Position numbers and translations under genes: made by a program | Assembly (NCBI RefSeq): GCF_028554725.1 | Contig: NC_071672.1 | Location: forward strand, 9,461,001 to 9,525,000 | Direction of reading: 5' to 3' | DNA from: Zeugodacus cucurbitae | Taxonomy: Eukaryota > Arthropoda > Insecta > Diptera > Tephritidae | Length of the DNA stretch: 64,000 bases | Part shown: piece by piece, positions 1 to 12,212 of the stretch | Layout of the letters: each line of letters begins with the position of its first letter | Position numbering within the stretch: the first letter of the stretch is position 1 | Notes under the pieces: generated by a model | The model's database searches: none | What the model was told of the DNA's origin: nothing | Seen by the model: only the letters and a program-made list of their open reading frames with translations

Positions 1-849
1 TGTCTTGTCTTGTCTTGTCTTGTCTTCTTTTCTTAATTAATTTAAAAACAAATCAAACACAATTGTCTTGTCTTGTCTTGTTTTGTCTTGTCATGTCTGG
101 CCTTGCCTTGTCTTGTCTTGTCTTGTCTTGTCTTGTCTTGTCTTGTCTTGTCATGTCTTGCCTTGTCTTGTCTTGTCTTGTCTTGTCTTGTCTTGTCTTG
201 TCTTGTCTTGTCATGTCTTGTCTTGTCGTATCTTGTCTTGTCTTGTCATTTCTTGTCTTGTCTTGTCTTGTCTTGTCTTGTCTTGTCTTGTCTTGTCTTG
301 TCTTGTCTTGTCTTGTCTTGTCTTGTCTTGTCTTGTCTTGTCCTGTCTTGTCTTGTCTTGTCTTGTCTTGTTTTGTCTTGTCATGTCTTGTCTTGACTTG
401 TCATGTCTTGTCTTGACTTGTCTTGTCATGTCATGTCTTGTCTTGTCTTGTCTTGTCTTGTCTTGTCTTGTCTTGTCTTGTCTTGTTTTGTCTTGTCATG
501 TCTTGTCTTGTCTTGACTTGTCTTGTCTTGTCTTGTCTTGTCTTGTCTTGTCTTGTCTTGTCTTGTCTTGTCTTGTCTTGTCTTGTCTTGTCATGTCTTG
601 TCGTATCTTGTCTTGTCTTGTCTTGTCTTGTCTGGTCTTGTCTTGTCTTGTCTTGTCTTGTCTTGTCTTGTCTTGACTTGTCTTGTCTTATCTTCTTAAT
701 TAATTTAAAAACAAATCAAACACAATTGTCCTGTCTTTTCTTGTCATGTCTTGTCTTGCCTTGTCTTGTCTTCTCTTCTTAATTAGTTTAGAAACAAATA
801 AAATAAATGTCTTGTCTTGTCTTGTCTTGTTTTGTCATGTCTTGTCTTG

Positions 850-3800
850 TCTTGTCTTGTCTTGTCTTGTCTTGTCTTGTCTTCTTTTCTTAATTAATTT
901 AAAAACAAATCAAACACAATTGTCTTGTCTTGTTTTGTCTTGTCTTGTCTTGTCTTGTCTTGTCTTGTCTTGTTTTGTCTTGTCATGTCTTGTCTTGTCT
1001 TAACTTGTCTTGTCTTGTCTTGTCTTGTCTTGTCTTGTCTGGTCTTGTCTTGTCTTGTCTTGTCTTGTCTTGTCTTGTCATGTCTTGTCTTGTCTTGTCT
1101 TGTCTTGTCTTGTCTTGTCTTGTCTTGTTTTGTCTTGTCATGTCTTGTTTTGTCTTGTCATGTCTTGTCTTGTCTTGTCTTGTCTTGTCTTGTCTTGTCT
1201 TGTCATGTCTTGTCATGTCTTGTCTTGTCTTGACTTGTCTTGTCTTGTCTTGTCTTGTCTTGTCTTGTCTTGTCTTGTCTTGTCTTGTCTTGTCTTGTCT
1301 TGTCTTGTCGTGTCTTGTCTTGTCTTGTCTTGTCTTGTCTTGTCTTGTCTTGTCTTGTCTTGTCTTGTCTTGTCTTGTCTTGTCTTGTCTTGTCTTGTCT
1401 TGTCTTGTCTTGTCTTGTCTTGTCGTGTCTTGTCTTGTCTTGTCTTGTCTTGTCTTGTCTTGTCTTGTCTTGTCTTGTCTTGTCGTATCTTGTCTTGTCT
1501 TGTCTTGTCTTGTCTTGTCTGGTCTTGTCTTGTCTTGTCTTGTCTTGTCTTGTCTTGTCTTGTTTTGTCTTGTCATGTCTTGTCTTGTCTTGACTTGTCT
1601 TGTCTTGTCTTGTCTTGTCTGGCCTTGTCTTGTCTTGTCTTATCTTCTTAATTAATTTAAAAACAAATCAAACACAATTGTCCTGTCTTGTCTTGTCTTG
1701 TCGTATCTTGTATTTTCTTGTCATGTCTTGTCTTGCCTTGTCTTGCCTTGTCTTGTCTTCTCTTTTTAATTAGTTTAGAAACAAATAAAATAAATGTCTT
1801 GTCTTGTCTTGTCTTGTCTTCTCTTCTTAATTAATTTAAAAACAAATCAAACACAATTGTCTTGTCTTGACTTGTCCTGTCTTGTCTTGTCTTGTTTTGT
1901 CTTGTCATGTCTTGGCTTGTCTTGTCTTGTCTGCTATTCTTAATTCGTTTTAAAACAAATAAAAAAAATGTCTTGTCATGTCATGTCTTGTCTTGTTTTG
2001 TCTTATCTTCTTAATTAATTTAAAAACAAATCAAACACAATTGTCTTGTCTTGTTTTGTTTTGTCTTATTATCTTAATTAATTTAAAAACAAATCAAACA
2101 CAATTGTCTTGTCATATCTTGTCTTGTCTTGTCTTGTGTTGTCTTATCTTGTCTTGTCTTGTCTTGTCTTGTCTTGTCTTGTCTTGTCTTGTCATGTCTT
2201 GTCTTGTCGTATCTTGTCTTGTCATGTCTTGTCTTGTCTTGATTTTTCCTGTCTAGCCTTGTCTTGTCTGGTCTTGTCTTGTCTTGTCTTGTCTTGTTTT
2301 GTCTTGTCATGTCTTGTCTTGCCTTTTCTTGCCTTGCCTTGTCTTCTCTTCTTAATTAATTTAAAAACAAATCAAACACAATTGTCCTGTCTTGTCTTGT
2401 CTTGCCTTGTCTTGTCTTCTCTTCTTAATTAGTTTAGAAACAAATAAAATAAATGTCTTGTCTTGTCTTGTCTTGTCTTGTCTTGTCTTGTCTTGTCTTG
2501 TCTTGTCATGTCTTGTCGTATCTTGTCTTGTCTTGTCTTATCTTGTCTGGTCTTGTCTTGTCTTGTCTTGTCTTGTCTTGTCTTGACTTGTCTTGTCTTA
2601 TCTTCTTAATTAATTTAAAAACAAATCAAACACAATTGTCCTGTCTTTTCTTGTCATGTCTTGTCTTGCCTTGTCTTGTCTTCTCTTCTTAATTAGTTTA
2701 GAAACAAATAAAATAAATGTCTTGTCTTGTCTTGTCTTGTTTTGTCTTGTCTTGTTTTGTCTTGTCATGTCTTGTCTTGACTTGTCTTGTCTTGTCTTGT
2801 CTTGTCTTCTCTTGTCTTGTCTTGTCATGTCTTGTCTTGTCTTGTCTTGTCTTGTCTTGTCTTGTCTTGTCTTGTCTTGTCTTGTTTTGTCTTGTCATGT
2901 CTTGTCTTGACTTGTCTTGTCTTGTCTTGTCTTGTCTTCTCTTGTCTTGTCTTGTCTTGTCTTGTCTTGTTTTGTCTTGTCATGTCTTGTCTTGTCTTGT
3001 CTGGTCTTGTCTTGTCTTGTCATGTCTTGTCTTGTCTTGTCTTGTCTTGTCTTGTCTTGTCTTGTCTTGTCTTCTCTTGTCTTGTCTTGTCTTGTCTTGT
3101 CTTGTCTTGTCTTGTCTTGTCTTGTCTTGGCTTGTCTTGTCTTGTCTTGTCATGTCTTGTCTTGTCGTATCTTGTCTTGTCTTGTCTTGTCATGTCTTGT
3201 CTTGTCTTGTCTTATCTTCTTAATTAATTTAAAAACAAATCAAACACAATTGCCCTGTCTTGTCTTGTCATGTCTTGTCTTCTCTTCTTAATTAGTTTAG
3301 AAACAAATAAAATAAATGTCTTGTCTTGTTTTATCTTGTCTTGTCTTGTCTTGTCTTGTCTTGTCTTGTCTTGTCTTCTTTTCTTAATTAATTTAAAAAC
3401 AAATCAAACACAATTGTCTTGCCTTGTCTTGTCTTGTCTTGTCTTGTCTTGTCTTGTCTTGTCTTGTCTTGTCTTGTCATGTCTTGCCTTGCCTTGTCTT
3501 GTCTTGTCTTGTCTTGTCTTGTCTTGTCTTGTCTTGTCATGTCTTGTCTTGTCGTATCTTGTCTTGTCTTGTCATGTCTTGTCTTGTCTTGTCTTGTCTT
3601 GTCTTGTCTTGTCTTGTCTTGTCTTGTCTTGTCTTGTCTTGTCTTGTCTTGTCTTGTCCTGTCTTGTCTTGTCTTGTCTTGTCTTGTTTTGTCTTGTCAT
3701 GTCTTGTCTTGACTTGTCTTGTCTTGTCTTGTCTTGTCTTGTCTTGTCATGTCTTGTCTTGTCGTATCTTGTCTTGTCTTGTCTTGTCAGGTCTTGTCTT

Positions 3801-4790
3801 GTCTTGTCTTGTCTTGTCTTGTCTTGTCTTGTTTTGTCTTGTCATGTCTTGTCTTGTCTTGACTTGTCTTGTCTTGTCTTGTCTTGTCTTGTCTTGTCTT
3901 GTCTTGTCTTGTCTTGTCTTGTCTTGTCTTGTCTTGTCTTGTCTTGTCTTGTCTTGTCTTGTCTTGTCTTGTCTTGTCTTGTCTTGTCATGTCTTGTCGT
4001 ATCTTGTCTTGTCTTGTCTTGTCTTGTCTGGTCTTGTCTTGTCTTGTCTTGTCTTGACTTGTCTTGTCTTATCTTCTTAATTAATTTAAAAACAAATCAA
4101 ACACAATTGTCCTGTCTTTTCTTGTCTTGTCTTGTCTTGTCTTGTCTTGTCTTGTCATGTCTTGTCGTATCTTGTCTTGTCTTGTCTTGTCTTGTCTGGT
4201 CTTGTCTTGTCTTGTCTTGTCTTGACTTGTCTTGTCTTATCTTCTTAATTAATTTAAAAACAAATCAAACACAATTGTCCTGTCTTTTCTTGTCATGTCT
4301 TGTCTTGCCTTGTCTTGTCTTCTCTTCTTAATTAGTTTAGAAACAAATAAAATAAATGTCTTGTCTTGTCTTGTCTTGTCTTGTCTTGTCTTCTTTTCTT
4401 AATTAATTTAAAAACAAATCAAACACAATTGTCTTGTCTTGACTTGTCTTGTCTTGTCTTGTTTTGTCTTGTCTTGTCTTGTCTTGTCTTGTCTTGTCTT
4501 GTCTTGTCTTGTCTTGTCTTGTCTTGTCTTGTCTTGTCTTGTCTTGTCTTGTTTTGTCTTGTCATGTCTTGTCTTGTCTTAACTTGTCTTGTCTTGTCTT
4601 GTCTTGTCTTGTCTTGTCTTGTCTGGTCTTGTCTTGTCTTGTCTTGTCTTGTCTTGTCTTGTCTTGTCATGTCTTGTCTTGTCTTGTCTTGTCTTGTCTT
4701 GTCTTGTCTTGTCTTGTCTTGTCTTGTTTTGTCTTGTCATGTCTTGTCTTGCCTTGTCTTGCCTTGCCTTGTCTTCTCTTCTTAATTAAT
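850..4790. repeat. Higher-order satellite block, left copy
   Basis: The order of modules and of diagnostic pentamer variants in 850-4790 recurs at about 7880-11890. The offset is about 7037 bp at the start (1655 versus 8692) and 7147 bp in the middle (the rare ATTGCCCTG variant at 3250 versus 10397), falling to about 7050 bp further on. The drop is explained by an extra local duplication of about 167 bp at 4120-4290 present only in this copy. This is therefore a segmental tandem duplication of about 7 kb with small later indels. Confidence 0.8.
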
Positions 4791-7700
4791 TTAAAAACAA
4801 ATAAAATAAATGTCTTGTCGTATCTTGTCTTGTCTTGTCTTGTCTGGTCTTGTCTTGTCTTGTCTGGTCTTGTCTTGTCTTGTCATGTCTTGTCTTGTCT
4901 TGTCCTGTCTTGTCTTGTCTTGTCGTATCTTGTATTTTCTTGTCATGTCTTGTCTTGCCTTGTCTTGCCTTGTCTTGTCTTCTCTTCTTAATTAGTTTAG
5001 AAACAAATAAAATAAATGTCTTGTCTTGTCTTGTCTTGTCTTGTCTTGTCTTGTCTTGTTTTGTCATGTCTTGTCTTGTCTTGTCATGTCTTGTCTTGTC
5101 TTGTCTTGTCTTGTCTTGTCTTGTCTTGTCTTGTCTTGTCATGTCTTGTCTTGTCTTGTCTTGTCTTGTGTTGTCTTGTCTTGTTTTGTCTTGTCATGTC
5201 TTGTCATGTCTTGTCTTGTCTTGTCATGTCTTGTCTTTTCGTATCTTGTCTTGTCTTGTCTTGTCTTGTCTTGTCTTGTCTTGTCTTGTCTGGTCTTGTC
5301 TTGTCTTGTCATGTCTTGTCTTGTCTTGTCTTGTCTTGTCTTATCTTGTTTTGTCTTATCATGTCTTGTCTTGTCTTGACTTGTCTTGTCTTGTCTTGTC
5401 ATGTCTTGTCTTGTCTTGTCTTGTCTTGTCTTGTCTTGTCATGTCTTGTCTTGTCTAGTCTTGTCTTGTCTTGTCATGTCTGGTCTTGTCTTGTCTTGTC
5501 TTGTCTTGTCTTGTCTTGTCTTGTCTTGTCTTGTTTTGTCTTGTCATGTCTTGTCTTGTCTTGCCTTTTCCTGTCTAGCCTTGTCTTGTCTTATCTTTTT
5601 AATTAATTTAAAAACAAATCAAACAGAATTGTCTTGTCTTGTCATGTTTTGTCTTGTCATGTCTTGTCTTGTCTTGTCTTGTCTTGTCTTGTCTAGTCTT
5701 GTCTTGTCTTGTCTTGTCTTGTCTTGTCTTGTCTTGTTTTGTCTTGTCATGTCTTGTCTTGCCTTGTCTTCTCTTCTTAATTAATTTAAAAACAAATCAA
5801 ACACAATTGTCTTGGCTTGTCTTGTCTTTTCCTGTCTTGTCTTGTCTTGTCTTCTCTTCTTAATTAATTTAAAAACAAATCAAACACAATTGTCTTGTTT
5901 TGTCTTGTCATGTCTTGGCTTGTCTTGTCTTGTCTGCTATTCTTAATTCGTTTTAAAACAAATAAAAAAATGTCTTGTCTTGTCATGTCATGTCTTGTCT
6001 TGTTTTGTCTTATCTTCTTAATTAATTTAAAAACAAATCAAACACAATTGTCTTGTCTTGTTTTGTTTTGTCTTATCATCTTAATTAATTTAAAAACAAA
6101 TCAAACACAATTGTCTTGTCATATCTTGTCTTGTCTTGTCTTGTGTTGTCTTATCTTGTCATGTCTTGTCTTGTCTTGTCATGTCTTGTCTTGTCTTGAC
6201 TTGTCATGTCTTGTCTTGTCGTATCTTGTCTTGTCTTGTCTTGTCTGGTCTTGTCTGGTCTTGTCATGTCTTGTCTTGTCTTGTCTTGTCTTGTCTTGTC
6301 TTGTCTTGTCTTGTCTTGTCTTGTCTTGTCTTGTCTTGTCTTGTCTTGTCTTGTCATGTCTTGTCTTGTCTTGTTTTGTCTTGTCATGTCTTGTCTTGAC
6401 TTGTCTTGTCTTGTCTTGTCTTGTCTTGTCATGTCTTGTCTTGTCGTATCTTGTCTTGTCTTGTCTTGTCATGTCTTGTCTTGTCTGTCTTGTCTTGTCT
6501 TGTCTTGTCTTGTCTTGTCTTGTCTTGTCATGTCTTGTCTTGTCTTGACTTGTCTTGTCTTGTCTTGTCTTATCTTCTTAATTAATTTAAAAACAAATCA
6601 AACACAATTGTCCTGTCTTGTCTTGTCATGTCTTGTCTTGCCTTGTCTTGTCTTCTCTTCTTAATTAGTTTAGAAACAAATAAAATAAATGTCTTGTCTT
6701 GTCTTGTCTTGTTTTATCTTGTCTTGTCTTGTCTTGTCTTGTCTTGTCTTGTCTTGTCTTGTCTTCTTTTCTTAATTAATTTAAAAACAAATCAAACACA
6801 ATTGTCTTGTCTTGTTTTGTCTTGTCATGTCTGGCCTTGCCTTGTCTTGTCTTGTCTTGTCTTGTCTTGTCTTGTCTTGTCTTGTCTTGTCTTGTCTTGT
6901 CTTGTCTTGTCTTGTCTTGTCTTGTCTTGTCTTGTCTTGTCTTGTCATGTCTTGTCTTGTCGTATCTTGTTTTGTCTTGTCATTTCTTGTCTTGTCTTGT
7001 CTTGTCTTGTCTTGTCTTGTCTTGTCTTGTCTTGTCTTGTCTTGTCTTGTCTTGTCTTGTCTTGTCCTGTCTTGTCTTGTCTTGTCTTGTCTTGTTTTGT
7101 CTTGTCATGTCTTGTCTTGACTTGTCTTGTCTTGTCTTGTCTTGTCTTGTCTTGTCATGTCATGTCTTGTCGTATCTTGTCTTGTCTTGTCTTGTCTTGT
7201 CTTGTCTTGTCTTGTCTTGTCTTGTCTTGTCTTGTCTTGTCTTGTCTTGTTTTGTCTTGTCATGTCTTGTCTTGTCTTGTCTTGTCTTGTCTTGTCTTGT
7301 CTTGTCTTGTCTTGTCTTGTCTTGTCTTGTCTTGTCTTGTCTTGTCTTGTCTTGTCTTGTCTTGTCTTGTCTTGTCTTGTCTTGTCTTGTCATGTCTTGT
7401 CGTATCTTGTCTTGTCTTGTCTTGTCTGGTCTTGTCTTGTCTTGTCTTGTCTTGTCTTGTCTTGTCTTGTCTTGTCTTGACTTGTCTTGTCTTATCTTCT
7501 TAATTAATTTAAAAACAAATCAAACACAATTGTCTTGTCTTGTTTTGTTTTGTCTTATTATCTTAATTAATTTAAAAACAAATCAAACACAATTGTCCTG
7601 TCTTTTCTTGTCATGTCTTGTCTTGTCTTGTCTTGTCTTGTTTTGTCATGTCTTGTCATGTCATGTCTTGTCTTGTTTTGTCTTATCTTCTTAATTAATT

Positions 7701-7879
7701 TAAAAACAAATCAAACACAATTGTCTTGTCTTGTTTTGTTTTGTCTTATTATCTTAATTAATTTAAAAACAAATCAAACACAATTGTCCTGTCTTTTCTT
7801 GTCATGTCTTGTCTTGTCTTGTCTTGTCTTGTTTTGTCATGTCTTGTCTTGTCTTGTCTTGTCTTGTCTTGTCTTGTCT

Positions 7880-10800
7880 TGTCTTCTTTTCTTAATTAAT
7901 TTAAAAACAAATCAAACACAATTGTCTTGTCTTGTTTTGTCTTGTCTTGTCCTGTCTTGTCTTGTCTTGTCTTGTCTTGTCTTGTTTTGTCTTGTCATGT
8001 CTTGTCTTGTCTTAACTTGTCTTGTCTTGTCTTGTCTTGTCTTGTCTTGTCTTGTCTTGTCTTGTCTGATCTTGTCTTGTCTTGTCTTGTCTTGTCTTGT
8101 CTTGTCATGTCTTGTCTTGTCTTGTCTTGTCTTGTCTTGTCTTGTCTTGTCTTGTTTTGTCTTGTCATGTCTTGTTTTGTCTTGTCATGTCTTGTCTTGT
8201 CTTGTCTTGTCTTGTCTTGTCTTGTCTTGTCTTGTCTTGTCTTGTCTTGTCTTGTCATGTCTTGTCATGTCTTGTCTTGTCTTGACTTGTCTTGTCTTGT
8301 CTTGTCTTGTCTTGTCTTGTCTTGTCTTGTCTTGTCTTGTCTTGTCTTGTCTTGTCTTGTCGTGTCTTGTCTTGTCTTGTCTTGTCTTGTCTTGTCTTGT
8401 CTTGTCTTGTCTTGTCTTGTCTTGTCTTGTCTTGTCTTGTCTTGTCTTGTCTTGTCTTGTCGTGTCTTGTCTTGTCTTGTCTTGTCTTGTCTTGTCTTGT
8501 CTTGTCTTGTCTTGTCTTGTCTTGTCGTATCTTGTCTTGTCTTGTCTTGTCTTGTCTGGTCTTGTCTTGTCTTGTCTTGTCTTGTCTTGTCTTGTCTTGT
8601 TTTGTCTTGTCATGTCTTGTCTTGTCTTGACTTGTCTTGTCTTGTCTTGTCTTGTCTGGCCTTGTCTTGTCTTGTCTTATCTTCTTAATTAATTTAAAAA
8701 CAAATCAAACACAATTGTCCTGTCTTGTCTTGTCTTGTCGTATCTTGTATTTTCTTGTCATGTCTTGTCTTGCCTTGTCTTGTCTTCTCTTTTTAATTAG
8801 TTTAGAAACAAATAAAATAAATGTCTTGTCTTGTCTTGTCTTGTCTTGTCTTGTCTTGTCTTGTCTTCTCTTCTTAATTAATTTAAAAACAAATCAAACA
8901 CAATTGTCTTGTCTTGACTTGTCCTGTCTTGTCTTGTCTTGTTTTGTCTTGTCATGTCTTGGCTTGTCTTGTCTTGTCTGCTATTCTTAATTCGTTTTAA
9001 AACAAATAAAAAAAATGTCTTGTCTTGTTTTGTCTTGTCATGTCTTGTCATGTCATGTCTTGTCTTGTTTTGTCTTATCTTCTTAATTAATTTAAAAACA
9101 AATCAAACACAATTGTCTTGTCTTGTTTTGTTTTGTCTTATTATCTTAATTAATTTAAAAACAAATCAAACACAATTGTCTTGTCATATCTTGTCTTGTC
9201 TTGTCTTGTGTTGTCTTATCTTGTCTTGTCTTGTCTTGTCTTGTCTTGTCTTGTCATGTCTTGTCTTGTCGTATCTTGTCTTGTCATGTCTTGTCTTGTC
9301 TTGCCTTTTCCTGTCTAGCCTTGTCTTGTCTGGTCTTGTCTTGTCTTGTCTTGTCTTGTTTTGTCTTGTCATGTCTTGTCTTGCCTTTTCTTGCCTTGCC
9401 TTGTCTTCTCTTCTTAATTAATTTAAAAACAAATCAAACACAATTGTCCTGTCTTGTCTTGTCTTGTCTTGTCGTATCTTGTATTTTCTTGTCATGTCTT
9501 GTCTTGCCTTGTCTTGTCTTCTCTTCTTAATTAGTTTAGAAACAAATAAAATAAATGTCTTGTCTTGTCTTGTCTTGTCTTGTCTTGTCTTGTCTTGTCA
9601 TGTCTTGTCGTATCTTGTCTTGTCTTGTCTTGTCTTGTCTGGTCTTGTCTTGTCTTGTCTTGTCTTGTCTTGTCTTGTCTTGTCTTGTCTTGACTTGTCT
9701 TGTCTTATCTTCTTAATTAATTTAAAAACAAATCAAACACAATTGTCCTGTCTTTTCTTGTCATGTCTTGTCTTGCCTTGTCTTGTCTTCTCTTCTTAAT
9801 TAGTTTAGAAACAAATAAAATAAATGTCTTGTCTTGTCTTGTCTTGTCTTGTTTTGTCTTGTCTTGTTTTGTCTTGTCATGTCTTGTCTTGACTTGTCTT
9901 GTCTTGTCTTGTCTTGTCTTCTCTTGTCTTGTCTTGTCATGTCTTGTCTTGTCTTGTCTTGTCTTGTCTTGTCTTGTCTTGTCTTGTCTTGTCTTGTCTT
10001 GTCTTGTCTTGTTTTGTCTTGTCATGTCTTGTCTTGACTTGTCTTGTCTTGTCTTGTCTTGTCTTCTCTTGTCTTGTCTTGTCTTGTCTTGTCTTGTTTT
10101 GTCTTGTCATGTCTTGTCTTGTCTTGTCTGGTCTTGTCTTGTCTTGTCATGTCTTGTCTTGTCTTGTCTTGTCTTGTCTTGTCTTGTCTTGTCTTGTCTT
10201 CTCTTGTCTTGTCTTGTCTTGTCTTGTCTTGTCTTGTCTTGTCTTGTCTTGTCTTGTCTTGTCTTGTCTTGTCTTGGCTTGTCTTGTCTTGTCTTGTCAT
10301 GTCTTGTCTTGTCGTATCTTGTCTTGTCTTGTCTTGTCATGTCTTGTCTTGTCTTGTCTTATCTTCTTAATTAATTTAAAAACAAATCAAACACAATTGC
10401 CCTGTCTTGTCTTGTCATGTCTTGTCTTGCCTTGTCTTGTCTTCTCTTCTTAATTAGTTTAGAAACAAATAAAATAAATGTCTTGTCTTGTTTTATCTTG
10501 TCTTGTCTTGTCTTGTCTTGTCTTGTCTTCTTTTCTTAATTAATTTAAAAACAAATCAAACACAATTGTCTTGCCTTGTCTTGTCTTGTCTTGTCTTGTC
10601 TTGTCTTGTCTTGTCTTGTCTTGTCTTGTCATGTCTTGCCTTGCCTTGTCTTGTCTTGTCTTGTCTTGTCTTGTCTTGTCTTGTCTTGTCTTGTCTTGTC
10701 TTGTCTTGTCTTGTCTTGTCTTGTCTTGTCATGTCTTGTCTTGTCGTATCTTGTCTTGTCTTGTCATGTCTTGTCTTGTCTTGTCTTGTCTTGTCTTGTC

Positions 10801-11890
10801 TTGTCTTGTCTTGTCTTGTCTTGTCTTGTCTTGTCTTGTCTTGTCTTGTCTTGTCTTGTCTTGTCTTGTCTTGTCTTGTCTTGTCTTGTCTTGTCTTGTC
10901 CTGTCTTGTCTTGTCTTGTCTTGTCTTGTTTTGTCTTGTCATGTCTTGTCTTGACTTGTCTTGTCTTGTCTTGTCTTGTCTTGTCTTGTCATGTCTTGTC
11001 TTGTCGTATCTTGTCTTGTCTTGTCTTGTCAGGTCTTGTCTTGTCTTGTCTTGTCTTGTCTTGTCTTGTCTTGTTTTGTCTTGTCATGTCTTGTCTTGTC
11101 TTGACTTGTCTTGTCTTGTCTTGTCTTGTCTTGTCTTGTCTTGTCTTGTCTTGTCTTGTCTTGTCTTGTCTTGTCTTGTCATGTCTTGTCGTATCTTGTC
11201 TTGTCTTGTCTTGTCTTGTCTGGTCTTGTCTTGTCTTGTCTTGTCTTGTCTTGTCTTGTCTTGTCTTGTCTTGACTTGTCTTGTCTTATCTTCTTAATTA
11301 ATTTAAAAACAAATCAAACACAATTGTCCTGTCTTTTCTTGTCATGTCTTGTCTTGCCTTGTCTTGTCTTCTCTTCTTAATTAGTTTAGAAACAAATAAA
11401 ATAAATGTCTTGTCTTGTCTTGTCTTGTCTTGTCTTGTCTTGTCTTGTCTTGTCTTGTCTTCTTTTCTTAATTAATTTAAAAACAAATCAAACACAATTG
11501 TCTTGTCTTGTCTTGACTTGTCTTGTCTTGTCTTGTTTTGTCTTGTCTTGTCTTGTCTTGTCTTGTCTTGTCTTGTCTTGTCTTGTCTTGTCTTGTCTTG
11601 TCTTGTCTTGTCTTGTCTTGTCTTGTCTTGTCTTGTCTTGTCTTGTCTTGTCTTGTTTTGTCTTGTTATGTCTTGTCTTGTCTTAACTTGTCTTGTCTTG
11701 TCTTATCTTGTCTTGTCTTGTCTTGTCTGGTCTTGTCTTGTCTTGTCTTGTCTTGTCTTGTCTTGTCTTGTCATGTCTTGTCTTGTCTTGTCTTGTCTTG
11801 TCTTGTCTTGTCTTGTCTTGTCTTGTCTTGTCTTGTCTTGTCTTGTCTTGTCTTGTCTTGTCTTGTCATGTCTTGTCATGTCTTGTCTTG
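7880..11890. repeat. Higher-order satellite block, right copy
   Basis: This is the partner of the block at 850-4790. It keeps the same succession: C module, A doublet, CTTTTCCTGTCTAGCC marker, A-B cassettes, and the run of TCTTCTCTTG variants around 9920 and 10055 (matching about 2810 and 2935). The stretch before it, 6740-7530, likewise matches the first 800 bases of the window with an offset of about 6734 bp, so the repeat unit begins left of the window. Confidence 0.8.
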
Positions 11891-12212
11891 TCTTGACTTG
11901 TCTTGTCTTGTCTTGTCTTGTCTTGTCTTGTCTTGTCTTGTCTTGTCTTGTCTTGTCTTGTCTTGTCTTGTCTTGTCTTGTCGTGTCTTGTCTTGTCTTG
12001 TCTTGTCTTGTCTTGTCTTGTCTTGTCTTGTCTTGTCTTGTCTTGTCTTGTCTTGTCTTGTCTTGTCTTGTCTTGTCTTGTCTTGTCTTGTCTTGTCTTG
12101 TCGTATCTTGTCTTGTCTTGTCTTGTCTTGTCTGGTCTTGTCTTGTCTTGTCTTGTCTTGTCTTGTCTTGTCTTGTTTTGTCTTGTCATGTCTTGTCTTG
12201 TCTTGACTTGTC

